From: Plesiocystis pacifica SIR-1
Lineage (GTDB): Bacteria > Myxococcota_A > Polyangia > Nannocystales > Nannocystaceae
Assembly: GCF_000170895.1 (NCBI RefSeq)
Contig: NZ_ABCS01000070.1
Coordinates: 1-53,996 of the forward strand
Direction of reading: 5' to 3'
DNA length: 53,996 bases
Shown here: piece by piece, positions 1 to 9,882 of the stretch
How positions within the stretch are numbered: position 1 is the first letter of the stretch
Layout: the number at the start of each line of letters is the position of its first letter
The notes under the pieces: model-generated
What the model saw: only the letters and a program-made list of their open reading frames with translations
Databases searched by the model: none
Told to the model about the DNA's origin: nothing
Translations under genes and position numbers: made by a program

Positions 1-1455
1 GTAGACCGCGAGGGCGTCGACGACGGCGTCGATGCCCTTGTAGGGCACGGACTCGCGCTCGAGGCAGCGGCCGCGCAGCACCGCGAGCCCCGGCGCCTCG
101 GCGCGGGCTTGGTCCAAAAAGCGCAGCACCAGCGCCGACTTGCCCAGGCCGCTGTCGCCGCGGATGTGCACGGCCACTGGTTCGAGGCGAGAGCGGATCG
201 TGGCCAGGGCATCGCGGAGCACGGCGAGCTCGGCCTCGCGTCCGACGAAGGGCGCCTGGTTGCCGCTCGCTGCCCGCGGCGCGCTGGCGCTCGCCGGGCT
301 CGGCGAGCCCGCGACACCCAGGGCCGCGAGCCAGGCCTCGGCTTTGGGCCGCTCGCCGGGCGCCGGGCTCAGGGCGCGGCGGCACAGGTCTTCGAGGGCC
401 TCGAAGGTCTTCGAGCTCGGCGCGCTCTCGTGCAGGCGCTCGCGCAAGCTGGGGACGCTGCCGTGGCGCTTGTCGATGAGGATGTCGAGGATCTGGCCGC
501 GGAAGGGCAGGGTGCCCGTGAGGCACTCGAAGAGCATCACGCCGACGGCGTAGTAGTCGACGGGGGGCCCGTGGTTGGCCTCGCCCGCCTGCTCCGGGGC
601 CATGTAGGCCGGGGTGCCCATGATCTGCCCGTCGCGGGTCATGCCCTCGTCGCTGGACGGGTGGCTGGGCTGGGCGAGCTCGGAGATCAGCCCAAAGTCG
701 AGGATGACGACCCGGCCCTCCCGCGTGATCAGCACGTTCGAGGGCTTGAGGTCGCGGTGCACGAAGCCCGCGCGATGCAGATGTCGCACGCCCGTGATCA
801 GCTGCCGCAGGGCCCGGTTCAGCCGGACCAGGTTGGGCAGCTGGCCGTTGCCCACGCCCTGGCGCACGTAGTCGACGAAGGCCACGCCCTCGACGACCTC
901 CATGGTGAAGAAGGCGCGGCCGTCGGGCATGACCACGAGCTCCTCGAGGGCCACGAGGTTGTCGTGGCGGACGTCGGCGAGGGCCCGAAACTCGCGCTTG
1001 AAGCGGTACAGGCGCGCGGCGTGGGTCTGGGACAGGACCTTGAGGGCGAAGCGCCGCTGGTCGCTGAGGCGCTGAGCGAGGAACACCTCACCCATCCCGC
1101 CCGCGCCCAGGCGCCGATCGATCCGATAGCCCCCGAGGGTCGCGCCCGGGCCCACGCGCCGGGGTGGGCTGCCCATGAGCTCGATGCCCTCGATGGTGCT
1201 CTCGGGGGGGGCTTCGAGGGTCTCCTGGGAGTCGTAGCCCGCTGGCGGCCCGCCGTCGACGAAGTCCAAGCTGGCGCCGGGGGCCGGCTCTGCCTCGGCG
1301 TCGGGGTCCGCTCCCGGGTTGGCGTCGAGGGTCGAGCCCAGCGCACCCGATCCGTCACCCGGGGCCGCGTCGACGGTCTCCCCCGCGTCGTCAGCCTCAC
1401 CGCGGGCCCTGGACGGCCTCGTCCGCGGGGAGAGCCTGTTCGAGGGCTCGGGCAT
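1..1455 (-). CDS. Ser/Thr protein kinase with AAA-type ATPase domain (PknK-like), 3' end outside window
   Basis: Seen: 485 residues are visible and the frame is still open at the left edge. A Pro/Ala/Asp-rich leader of about 105 residues precedes the kinase glycine loop (GAGGMGEVF near residue 116), then HRDLKPSN (near 233), a DFG and an APE. A second domain starts with a FVGREAEL motif and carries a Walker A (GDSGLGKS near 431-438). Known: the order Hanks kinase then AAA/NB-ARC-like ATPase is that of PknK-type signalling kinases, which usually end in TPR or regulatory repeats; those would lie beyond the edge. Start: the ATG at 1455 is the first start after an in-frame stop and sits 9 nt below a TACACT hexamer. 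It is divergent from the histidine kinase operon at 1623. The target is unknown. Confidence 0.9.
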   Translation of the reverse strand, partial: MPEPSNRLSPRTRPSRARGEADDAGETVDAAPGDGSGALGSTLDANPGADPDAEAEPAPGASLDFVDGGPPAGYDSQETLEAPPESTIEGIELMGSPPRRVGPGATLGGYRIDRRLGAGGMGEVFLAQRLSDQRRFALKVLSQTHAARLYRFKREFRALADVRHDNLVALEELVVMPDGRAFFTMEVVEGVAFVDYVRQGVGNGQLPNLVRLNRALRQLITGVRHLHRAGFVHRDLKPSNVLITREGRVVILDFGLISELAQPSHPSSDEGMTRDGQIMGTPAYMAPEQAGEANHGPPVDYYAVGVMLFECLTGTLPFRGQILDILIDKRHGSVPSLRERLHESAPSSKTFEALEDLCRRALSPAPGERPKAEAWLAALGVAGSPSPASASAPRAASGNQAPFVGREAELAVLRDALATIRSRLEPVAVHIRGDSGLGKSALVLRFLDQARAEAPGLAVLRGRCLERESVPYKGIDAVVDALAVY

Positions 1456-1464
1456 CGGTGGACC

Positions 1465-1470
1465 AGTGTA
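1465..1470 (-). promoter_or_regulatory. Putative -10 hexamer TACACT, near-leaderless kinase gene
   Basis: TACACT ends 9 nt before the ATG at 1455, so transcription would begin at or within about 3 nt of the start codon. No convincing -35 is seen. Confidence 0.4.
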
Positions 1471-1518
1471 CCCGGCGCAGGTCGGCGACGGTGTAGTCGT
1501 GTGTGCGGAATAGTGAAC

Positions 1519-1531
1519 TGCAGAAACTGCA
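1519..1531. promoter_or_regulatory. Inverted repeat TGCAG-AAA-CTGCA, possible NtrC-type enhancer site
   Basis: A perfect palindrome with 5-bp arms and a 3-bp centre, about 90 bp upstream of the sigma-54 promoter at 1593-1608. Its position and symmetry suit a binding site for the sigma-54 activator encoded at 3107, but that link is inferred. Confidence 0.4.
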
Positions 1532-1592
1532 TGTCATCCTCGCAGGCGCCGCTAGAATGGGCTCTGTCGGCCCGGGAATGCCCATGTAGTCA

Positions 1593-1608
1593 TGGCAAGC
1601 TTTTTGCT
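1593..1608 (+). promoter_or_regulatory. Sigma-54 (-24/-12) promoter of the HK/NtrC operon
   Basis: TGGCAAGCTTTTTGCT has the GG and GC doublets exactly 10 bp apart, with the flanking bases expected for RpoN. The predicted start site is about 1619, giving a leader of only about 4 nt before the ATG at 1623. This suggests that the operon is switched on by its own NtrC-type product. Confidence 0.65.
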
Positions 1609-1622
1609 CTGTACATCCGTAG

Positions 1623-3106
<1,484 letters not shown>

Positions 3107-3110
<4 letters not shown>

Positions 3111-4492
3111 CGAACATGGCAAGGATACTGGTAACCGACGACGAAGAGGGCATCCGCGAGTTCATCGCCGAGGTGCTCGAGGACGAGGGCTACGATGTCG
3201 AGGTCGCAGGCGACGGCGAGGAGGCCCAGGGCAAGCTGCGGCGCTCGGGCTTCTCGCTGGTGCTCACGGACCTCAAGATGCCGCGCATGGACGGCATGGC
3301 CCTGGTCCGGTGGCTGCGCTCGGAGCAGCCCGAGGTCGAGATCGTGGTCATGACCGCCCACGGCAGCGTCGACAGTGCGGTCGAGGCGATGAAGCTGGGG
3401 GTCTACGACTACCTGCAAAAGCCGCTGTCGAGCCCGGCGGAGCTGCGGCTCATCGCCGAGCGGGCGCTCGAGCGTCGGCGCCTCCGGGCCCTGCGCGAGG
3501 TCGTGTCCGAGGGCGTCGACGAGACCTCCCTGAGCTTCGGGGCGCCGGCGATGCGCCCGGTGGTCGCGGCCCTCGACAAGGTCGCGGTGACCGACGCGAC
3601 GGTGCTGCTGCACGGCGAGAGCGGGACCGGCAAGGAGGTCGCCGCGCGGGCCCTGCACGCGGCCAGCCGCCGCCGCTCCGGCCCCTTCGTCGCGGTCAAC
3701 TGCGCCGCGCTCTCGCCCACGCTGCTCGAGAGCGAGCTCTTTGGCCACGAAAAGGGCGCGTTCACGGGGGCCGCGGCCCGGCGCCGCGGCAAGATCGAGC
3801 TCGCCGCCGGCGGGACCTTCTTCCTCGACGAGATCGGCGAGCTCGACCTCAACTTGCAGGCGAAGTTGCTCCGCGTCCTGCAAGAGCGGGAGTTCGAGCG
3901 CGTCGGCGGCAACCAGACCCTGCGCGCCGAGGTCCGCTGGGTCGCCGCGACCAACTGCGACCTGCAGCAGATGATGCGAGAGGGCCGCTTCCGCGAGGAC
4001 CTCTACCACCGCCTCTCGGTCTTCCCCGTCCACCTGCCGCCGCTGCGCGAGCGCCGGGAGGACATCGTGCCGCTGGCCGAGCGCCTGCTCCTGCGCGTCG
4101 CCGGGGATCTCGGCCGCCCGGGCCTGCGCCTGGATCCGGCGTCCCACGCCGCGCTCATGAACGCCGACTGGCCCGGCAACGTGCGCGAGCTGGCCAACAC
4201 CCTCGAGCGCGCGGCGATCCTCGCCGACGGCGACGTCGTCGGCTCGGACGTGCTGTTCACCCTCCCGGGTCAGACCACCAGCTCGGTGTCGAGCATGGGC
4301 GCCGGGGCGGTCGCGCCGACCAACGGCTCGATCGTGTCCCTCGACGAGACCCACTCGCTGACCGAGCTCGAGCGCCTGGCGATCATCGCGGCGCTGCGTC
4401 GCCACGACGGCAACCGGCGCAAGGCCGCGGAGGAGCTGGGCATCGGGCTGCGGACCCTCTACGACAAGATCAAGCGCTATTCTTTGAACTGA
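3107..4492 (+). CDS. NtrC-family sigma-54-dependent response regulator
   Basis: Seen: 461 residues. Receiver domain with acidic pair D11/D12, phosphoacceptor D55 (TDLKMPRMDG), T83 and K105. The AAA+ domain has Walker A GESGTGKE (170-177), the sigma-54 contact loop GAFTGA (217-222) and Walker B FLDEIGE (D241/E242). A Fis-type helix-turn-helix ends the protein. Every residue needed for phosphorylation, ATP hydrolysis and RpoN contact is present. Start: the GTG at 3107 overlaps the kinase stop, but AGGAG at 3100-3104 is only 2 nt from it and 11 nt from an in-frame ATG at 3116, so 3116 may be the true start. It probably activates its own operon through the promoter at 1593. The next gene is convergent, 4 bp away. 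Confidence 0.95.
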
Positions 4493-4496
4493 GGGT

Positions 4497-5816
4497 TCAC
4501 AGGGAGAAGGCGGCCAGCCAGGGCTGTTGCTCGAAGCGGCCGCCGACGAACACCAGCCCCGAGCCCGCGCCCAGGGTGCTCGGGCTGGCCGCGTCGCCGG
4601 GCGCGGTCAGGTGGAAGAGCTCGGGCTCCGGCCCGCCCCCGCCCTCGCCGAGCTCGTACTTGGCGACGACGACGCCCGCGTAGCCGGGGATGGTCGCGAA
4701 CAGGGCCCCGGCCCCGTCGAAGATCAGCGGCCGCGCGGTCAGGCTGGGGATCCCCGGCAGGTCGCTCCGGGTCCACAGCGGGGCCCCCTGGGCGTCGCAC
4801 AGGCTGACCGCGAGGGTGTAGTCGTCGCTCTCGCCCTCGCTCAGGATGGCCGCGGCGACCCGGTCTCCCCGCGTCGAGATCCACGGGCCCATGGTGAAGC
4901 CGCTGCCCAGGCTCGTCTGGGTGGCGACCAGGCCCTGGTCGTCGAGGGCCAGCGCGTAGCCGGCAGAGTTCGGCTCGACCAGGGCGCTGCTCGTGGCCAG
5001 CAGCCCGCCCTGTCCGTCTTCCCCGACCAGGGCGATCGAGGTCAGCTGGGTCGGCGGGGTGTCCGGCGCTCCCCCGTGGACGTCCGCGACGAGGGCCAGC
5101 TCGGCGCCCTGTCCGTCGTAGCGCGCCCAAAAGCCGCGCTGGTCGACGCTCCGGCCCGAGACGTAGACCTCGTCTTGGCCAGGCGCGCACTCGATTCCGC
5201 CGATCTCGTCGAACTCGGCGAGGCCTGGGGCGATGGCCTCGGACCACAGCGTCTCGCCGTCGACGTCGAGCTTGGTCAAGCGGGGAAAGACCTCGCTCCC
5301 GGGGCCCTCGTAGGGGAAGCCCAGGAAGTAGGTCTGCCCGGCCTCGTTGACGCACACGCGCTGCGGGATGTCGACGACGTCGCGGGACCACAGCAGCTCC
5401 CCGGACGCGCTGACGCGGTGCACCCAGCCGTCGAGGCCGCCCTCTTCGCCGGCGTCGACCTGGGCGACGAGCAGGTCCGTGTTCGGGGCGACGTCGAGGT
5501 CGCGCACGCTTCCGCCCTCGTCGCTGGGGAGCTCGAGGACCCAGACCGCCTCTTCCAGGTCGGGGCCGCCGGTGTCGGTGGAGTCGGAGTCCGTGTCAGT
5601 GGAGTCGGAGTCGGAGTCGGTGGAGTCGGTGTCGGTGTCGGAGTCGGTGGAGTCGGTGTCGGTCGAGTGGGTGTCCGAGCTCGCCGCTTCGTCGGTGCCA
5701 GGCTCGCCGTCGACACAGGCGGTCATGCTCACGCTCGCGTTGAGGCAGAGCCCGAGGGCGATGAACCACGAGCGAGGAGTCGCGGCGGGGGCGAGGCGAG
5801 CGGGGCAGATGGGCAC
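4497..5816 (-). CDS. Lipoprotein with Asp/Ser/Thr linker and predicted beta-propeller
   Basis: Seen: 439 residues. A signal peptide ends in a lipobox with Cys34 (SMTAC). About 45 residues of alternating Thr, Ser and Asp follow, encoded by near-hexameric DNA repeats. The remainder is a run of beta-strand-rich segments with repeated Trp and Gly-Asp turns (LLWSRDV, TLWSEA, PLWTRSD), which suggests a WD40/PQQ-like propeller. It is probably an outer-surface lipoprotein held off the membrane by the acidic spacer. It is the last gene of a minus-strand run and lies 39 bp after the STAS gene, so co-transcription is possible. No enzymatic motif was recognised. Confidence 0.75.
   Translation of the reverse strand: MPICPARLAPAATPRSWFIALGLCLNASVSMTACVDGEPGTDEAASSDTHSTDTDSTDSDTDTDSTDSDSDSTDTDSDSTDTGGPDLEEAVWVLELPSDEGGSVRDLDVAPNTDLLVAQVDAGEEGGLDGWVHRVSASGELLWSRDVVDIPQRVCVNEAGQTYFLGFPYEGPGSEVFPRLTKLDVDGETLWSEAIAPGLAEFDEIGGIECAPGQDEVYVSGRSVDQRGFWARYDGQGAELALVADVHGGAPDTPPTQLTSIALVGEDGQGGLLATSSALVEPNSAGYALALDDQGLVATQTSLGSGFTMGPWISTRGDRVAAAILSEGESDDYTLAVSLCDAQGAPLWTRSDLPGIPSLTARPLIFDGAGALFATIPGYAGVVVAKYELGEGGGGPEPELFHLTAPGDAASPSTLGAGSGLVFVGGRFEQQPWLAAFSL
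5566..5676. repeat. Hexamer-type repeat tract encoding the Ser/Thr-Asp linker
   Basis: Degenerate reiterations of GGAGTC, GGTGTC and GTCGGA on the plus strand encode the Asp-Ser/Thr linker of the lipoprotein on the minus strand. Such a tract can change length by slippage in steps of whole codons. Confidence 0.7.
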
Positions 5817-5855
5817 GTAGTGGTTGTGCCACGGAGGCGAGGGTCGATCATCCCG

Positions 5856-6695
5856 TCAGCGTCGCTGGGCGCGGGCGAGGCCCTCTTGGAGGTTCGCGCA
5901 GGTCGTCAGCTGGCCCAGGTCGACGTTCAGGCTGACGATGGCCCGGGCGTTTTGCGGCGAGATGCCGACGAGGATCACCTGGGCTCCGAGCAGCCGGGCG
6001 CAGCGGGTCAGGCGGATCACCAGCTCGGCGCCGTCGGTGTCGAACATGGGCACGCCGGCGATGTCGAGGATGACCGAGCGGGTCTTCGCGCGGGAAATCT
6101 CGGCGAGCAAGCGCTCGGTCAGCAGCTCGGCCCGGAAGCGATCGAAGGTCCCGACGAGGGGCACGAGCAGCACCCCGGGGGCGACGGGGGCGATGGGCGT
6201 CGAGACCTCGCGGATCCGCTCGAGCAGGGCGGTCTTGTCGGCGAGGGCGATCTTCAGCTCGGCGAGCTGGAACTCGGCCCGGGCGATGTCGCGTTGGGCG
6301 CTCTGGTGCTCGAGGTCGTGCTCGCGCTCGACGACGAAGCGGGTCGTGCACACGCCGAAGAACTCGAAGCACCATTGCTCCACGGACGCGCGGGCGGCGT
6401 CGCTGGCCGCGTCGAGCACGGCCTGGCGGAGCTTGGACACGAAAAAGCGCAGGTCCGAGAAGCTCATGTCCGCAGGCTCGATCTCGGTGAACACGGCCTC
6501 CACGGCCTCACGCATGGCGCTGCGTTGGTCGGCCTCGACGTCGCGCTCGAGGGCCTCGACGGTCGCTTCGACGAGGGCCTGGCAGGCCGCCTCTCCGGCG
6601 GAGGAAAAGGCGCTCGCGCGGCGCCTGGCGAGCCGGGCGCTCACGCTCCCGATCAGCTCCTCGCGGGCCGATGTCAAAAGCGGCGGCCGCTGCAT
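5856..6695 (-). CDS. STAS-domain protein, RsbR-like (stressosome-type)
   Basis: Seen: 279 residues. The N-terminal 150 residues are helical and of unknown class. A connecting helix leads to a C-terminal STAS domain with the RsbR signature (ILDIAGVPMFDT, then RLLGAQVILVGI and VDLGQLTTCANLQEG). Known: in RsbR/RsbS the Ser/Thr after the FD or VD pair is phosphorylated by the RsbT switch kinase; here that position is Thr (FDT). The second RsbR phospho-Thr appears to be Ala (QNARAIV). No rsbT or rsbS homologue is next to it, so it may act as a stand-alone sensor. It is 6 bp downstream of the small gene at 6702-7220, probably in one operon, which could supply its input. Confidence 0.85.
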   Translation of the reverse strand: MQRPPLLTSAREELIGSVSARLARRRASAFSSAGEAACQALVEATVEALERDVEADQRSAMREAVEAVFTEIEPADMSFSDLRFFVSKLRQAVLDAASDAARASVEQWCFEFFGVCTTRFVVEREHDLEHQSAQRDIARAEFQLAELKIALADKTALLERIREVSTPIAPVAPGVLLVPLVGTFDRFRAELLTERLLAEISRAKTRSVILDIAGVPMFDTDGAELVIRLTRCARLLGAQVILVGISPQNARAIVSLNVDLGQLTTCANLQEGLARAQRR

Positions 6696-6701
6696 GGGGG
6701 T

Positions 6702-7220
6702 TCACCAGCTCACGCGGTAGACGCAGGTGCTCGGGCGTCCGTCACCTGGATCCTGGCAGCCTCCGGCGGCGTGCTCGATGAGCGGCTTGACGCCGAAGCG
6801 CGAGCAGGCCCCGGCGATCACGCCGAGGTTGAGGGAGCAGGGGCCCCAGGCCGAGTTCTCGATGACCGCGGCGTGCTCGTCCTCGAATTCGCAGGTGAAG
6901 CCGCCGACGTCGGGGCCGCGGGCGTTGAGCTTGAACCACGCGTCGAGGGAGCCCAGCAGCACTTCCACGCTGTTGATCTGCGGGGGGAAGAGCGCGGACT
7001 CGATCATGCTCCGCCCGATCTCGGTGAGCGCAGCCTTCCCGAGCTCGCGCTCGATTCGATAGAAGAACGCCACCGCCCACTCGTAGTCGTACCAGGTCTC
7101 GGGATCGATGCTCTCGATGTTCGCGTCGGCGAGGATCTTGTCGACGATGCCCTGATTGTCGGCGAGGGCGACGATGAACGTTGCGAGAGCGGCTCCACTT
7201 TGCTCGTTTTTCTCACCCAC
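6702..7220 (-). CDS. Small protein of unknown function, possible V4R/heme-NO-binding-like sensor
   Basis: Seen: 172 residues, soluble, no signal peptide. The N-terminal half is helical and rich in aromatic and acidic residues. The C-terminal half has a beta-rich region with three Cys and ends in CVYRVSW. Inference: that ending and the preceding pattern resemble the V4R/heme-NO-binding fold used by small-molecule sensors, but I cannot confirm it. The start is a GTG at 7220, 6 nt below a TACATT hexamer. It heads a minus-strand unit with the STAS protein, which suggests a two-protein sensing module. Confidence 0.6.
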   Translation of the reverse strand: MGEKNEQSGAALATFIVALADNQGIVDKILADANIESIDPETWYDYEWAVAFFYRIERELGKAALTEIGRSMIESALFPPQINSVEVLLGSLDAWFKLNARGPDVGGFTCEFEDEHAAVIENSAWGPCSLNLGVIAGACSRFGVKPLIEHAAGGCQDPGDGRPSTCVYRVSW

Positions 7221-7226
7221 GATTTC

Positions 7227-7232
7227 AATGTA
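7227..7232 (-). promoter_or_regulatory. Putative -10 hexamer TACATT, leaderless GTG gene
   Basis: TACATT lies exactly 6 nt before the GTG at 7220, so the predicted transcript starts at the start codon. Confidence 0.45.
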
Positions 7233-7277
7233 TCAAGAATCGCGGGACGGGTGCCGTGAACGCGCGGTGAAATTCAA

Positions 7278-7293
7278 CCGTGCATGACCACGG
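7278..7293. promoter_or_regulatory. Inverted repeat CCGTG-CATGAC-CACGG
   Basis: A 5-bp-arm palindrome about 50 bp upstream of the putative -10 of the gene at 7220. It may be an operator or part of the region that ends the kinase transcript. Confidence 0.25.
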
Positions 7294-7298
7294 AAGCG

Positions 7299-7323
7299 AC
7301 TCGGGCCCTGACCGACCCCGAGT
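7299..7323 (-). terminator. GC-rich hairpin after the membrane kinase gene
   Basis: Arms ACTCGGG and CCCGAGT (7 bp, perfect) start about 10 nt after the kinase stop codon at 7333. There is no U-tract, so if it terminates transcription it is not a textbook intrinsic terminator. Confidence 0.4.
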
Positions 7324-7332
7324 TTGGGGGCC

Positions 7333-9777
7333 TCAACCTGCGGCCGAGAGCGCGCCGTCGTCCTTGGCCTGGGCCTCGGCGAGGGTCTCGAGCACCCGGG
7401 CGGCCTCGCGGGCGCTCGGGCGGGCCTCGGGATCGAGGGCCAGGCAGCCTTCGATGAGCTGCGCGAGGGCCTCGTCGACGTCGCGGACGATCAGCGGGCT
7501 CATGTCGAGGAGGTCGGCGCTCTCGCCCCTGCGCAGGCTCAGGGCCACGGGCACGGCGAAGGGGCGGATGCCGGCGAGGGTCTCGAAGGCGACGACGCCG
7601 AAGCTGAACATGTCCGAGGCGAGGGTCGTGGTGGGCGCTCCGAGGGCCAGCTCCGGGGCGATGTAGTGCGGGGTCCCGGCGAGCACCCCCGTGCGGGTCA
7701 GGCTGAGGCTCGACGACAGGCTCCCCCCGCTGGAGGCGGGGCTCGAGGTCTCGCTCATCGTCGCTTCTTCGGACTCGTCCGCGGGCTCGCTCCCGTCCGC
7801 CGCCGCGTCAGGCTCGAGCGGATCGGGGTCCGCGAGCTCCCTGGCGGTGTCGGCATCTGGCGAGGACGTGCCCGCTGGCCGGCGCAGCTCGGGGAGCTCC
7901 GAGGTGCCCAGGCGAGAGATGCCAAAGTCTGCGATCTTGGCGTGGGCCTGCCCCCGCTCGGCGGACTCCTCGGTGGTGCGCAGGAGAATGTTCTCGGGCT
8001 TGAGGTCCCGGTGCGCGACGCTGGCGGCGTGCAGGGCGACGAGGCCCCGGGCGACCTGGGCCAGGACCGAGGTGGCCTCCTTGGCCGGGAGCACCCCCCG
8101 AGCCAGGCGCTTGCGCAGGCTCTCGCCCTCGACGAGCTCGAGGATCACGTACATGAAGCCCTGGGTCGACACGTCGATGTCGCGGACGCGGACCACGTTG
8201 GGGTCGACGATCTTGCTGGCGATGTGGGCCTCGCGGGCGAGGCGGGCGAGGGTCGTCCCGCTGCTCTCGCTGGCGATCTTCATCGCCCAGCGGGACTCGT
8301 CGCTGAGCCGGGCGACCTCGTAGACCATGCCCATGGCCCCGGACCCGAGCACCCGCTCGATGCGGTAGCGCTCGTTGACCTCGGTCCCCGGGAGCAGGAT
8401 CTGGCGGCTGTTCTCGGCGCCCTCGACGAGGGCCAGGGCGGTGAACAGCTGGGCCGAGCGGTCGGCGATCTGGGCGCGCAGGTCCTCGTTGAGGGCGGCG
8501 GTCCGCGAGCGCTCGAGCTCCAGGGCCTCGAGCTGCTCGCCGAGCTCGACGTTGAGGGCGTCGGACTCGCGCAGCGAGCGGATGTGGCTGCGGCTGAGCA
8601 GCAGCGACAGGAACAGGGCGAAGGCGGCCAGGCCCAGGCCCGCCGGGCGCACGCCGCCGAGGGGGTCGACGAAGCCGAGCCAGCAGCTCAGGTCGGCCCA
8701 GGTGCCCAGGCTCAGCCCGACCCACGCGGCCAGCAGCAAGCCCACGTCGCCGTGGCGCTCGACCTCGCCGCGTCGCCACAGCCGGACGAGGATCACCATC
8801 TGGTAGACGCTGGTCACCGCGACCGCCACGACCACCGCCGGGGCGCTGATGGTCGTGGCCACGAAGGGCCCGGGGACGAGGACGGCCACGACCGCCGCGA
8901 GGGCGAGGAGGCCCAGCAGCCAGCGCGGCGGCTCGCTCAGCCCGGCGGTCCGCAGACAGCTCGGGTCGAAGTGGGTGTGGGTGAAGAACAGCGAGGCCGT
9001 CAGCGCGGCGAGCAGGCCGAGCTCGACGAGCACCGTGTCGAGGGGGCCCAGCCAGGTGGTCAGGCCGGAGGTGAAGGCCGGGTAGACGGTGGCGCTGAGG
9101 GCCTGGATGCCGAACCACATGTACGGGCGACGGCGGCGATCGAGGGAGTAGATCAGCAGGCAGGTCAGGCCGATCTGGGTGAGCAGCCCGACGGCGAGCC
9201 AGGAGCCGCGAATGTTGACGGCCTCGATGGTGCGCGCCCGCGGATCGGGGGCGCCCGCGGGGAGCAGCATGGGTTTGTTGGTCAGCCACGCGCTCTGGGA
9301 CCAGCCATGCTCGATCCGCAGCGCGAGCTCGAGCTCGCCGTCTTCGCTGAGCCGCGCCGGCACGCGCCAGCGTCGGGGGTGGGCGACGCGGTAGCCCGCG
9401 TAGCGCTGGTCGGGGTGGAGGCGCTCGCCGTCGGCCTCGACCTCGAGCTGGGCCTGGAGCAGGGGGATGCTCAGATCGAGGGCCTGGCCGCGGAGCTCGG
9501 GGGGCAAGGACACGTGGGCGCGCAGGGTGTAGCGCGTCCGCGGCTCGACCTGGTCCTCGAACCACGCCGGGAGCTCGATCGTCTGGACTGATTGGACTGA
9601 CTGGACTGATTGGCCCTGGCGCCCGGCGTCGAGTTCGAACGCGTCGATCGTCTGGCTGGGACCCTGCACGCATGCGGTGCCGAGCGCGAGCAGGATCAGC
9701 AGCCACGGCCACAACCATTGGCGCAGCCTCCGGGGGGACGCCAAGCGCGGCGCCGAGGAGGGTCCACCGCCAACCAT
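7333..9777 (-). CDS. Membrane Ser/Thr kinase with 7TMR-DISM-like sensor half
   Basis: Seen: 814 residues. A signal sequence ends in a possible lipobox (LGTAC, Cys36). An extracellular beta-sandwich-like region (about 45-180) follows, then about seven membrane helices (roughly 190-400), a coiled coil (about 400-450), and a kinase domain from about 470 (GSGAMG, MKIA, HRDLKPEN, DFG near 618, APE near 707). Known: extracellular jelly roll plus seven helices is the 7TMR-DISM layout, usually attached to histidine kinases or cyclases. Odd: DFG and APE are about 90 residues apart instead of the usual 20-30, with an acidic Ser/Pro-rich insert in the activation segment. The extracellular start carries a 9-bp DNA repeat encoding a QSV repeat. 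Divergent from the glycosylase gene. Confidence 0.85.
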   Translation of the reverse strand: MVGGGPSSAPRLASPRRLRQWLWPWLLILLALGTACVQGPSQTIDAFELDAGRQGQSVQSVQSVQTIELPAWFEDQVEPRTRYTLRAHVSLPPELRGQALDLSIPLLQAQLEVEADGERLHPDQRYAGYRVAHPRRWRVPARLSEDGELELALRIEHGWSQSAWLTNKPMLLPAGAPDPRARTIEAVNIRGSWLAVGLLTQIGLTCLLIYSLDRRRRPYMWFGIQALSATVYPAFTSGLTTWLGPLDTVLVELGLLAALTASLFFTHTHFDPSCLRTAGLSEPPRWLLGLLALAAVVAVLVPGPFVATTISAPAVVVAVAVTSVYQMVILVRLWRRGEVERHGDVGLLLAAWVGLSLGTWADLSCWLGFVDPLGGVRPAGLGLAAFALFLSLLLSRSHIRSLRESDALNVELGEQLEALELERSRTAALNEDLRAQIADRSAQLFTALALVEGAENSRQILLPGTEVNERYRIERVLGSGAMGMVYEVARLSDESRWAMKIASESSGTTLARLAREAHIASKIVDPNVVRVRDIDVSTQGFMYVILELVEGESLRKRLARGVLPAKEATSVLAQVARGLVALHAASVAHRDLKPENILLRTTEESAERGQAHAKIADFGISRLGTSELPELRRPAGTSSPDADTARELADPDPLEPDAAADGSEPADESEEATMSETSSPASSGGSLSSSLSLTRTGVLAGTPHYIAPELALGAPTTTLASDMFSFGVVAFETLAGIRPFAVPVALSLRRGESADLLDMSPLIVRDVDEALAQLIEGCLALDPEARPSAREAARVLETLAEAQAKDDGALSAAG
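9583..9613. repeat. 9-bp tandem repeat, unit (C/T)TGGACTGA, three copies plus a partial
   Basis: An in-frame repeat inside the kinase gene that encodes a short QSV repeat just after the signal sequence. A 9-bp unit keeps the frame if the copy number changes. Confidence 0.8.
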
Positions 9778-9786
9778 CGAAGGATC

Positions 9787-9792
9787 AGCATA
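9787..9792 (-). promoter_or_regulatory. Putative -10 hexamer TATGCT, near-leaderless membrane kinase
   Basis: TATGCT ends 9 nt before the ATG at 9777. Confidence 0.4.
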
Positions 9793-9797
9793 TCACT

Positions 9798-9810
9798 GGC
9801 AACCATTGCC
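9798..9810. promoter_or_regulatory. Inverted repeat GGCAA-CCA-TTGCC between divergent genes
   Basis: A perfect 5-bp-arm palindrome in the 105-bp gap between the membrane kinase and the glycosylase. It sits just upstream of the putative kinase -10, so it could be a repressor or activator site. Confidence 0.35.
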
Positions 9811-9870
9811 GACAGGCTCGATTGAGAGCCAAGGGGCGTGGTGTGCTCGATCCCTCTACTGACTCGAAGG

Positions 9871-9876
9871 TAGACT
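9871..9876 (+). promoter_or_regulatory. Putative -10 hexamer TAGACT, leaderless GTG gene
   Basis: TAGACT ends 6 nt before the GTG start of the glycosylase at 9883. Confidence 0.45.
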
Positions 9877-9882
9877 GGGCCC

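Noticed and set aside
9797..9813. Possible second sigma-54 promoter (TGGCAACCATTGCC)
   Set aside because: The GG and GC doublets are 8 bp apart instead of 10. It is better described as a plain inverted repeat.
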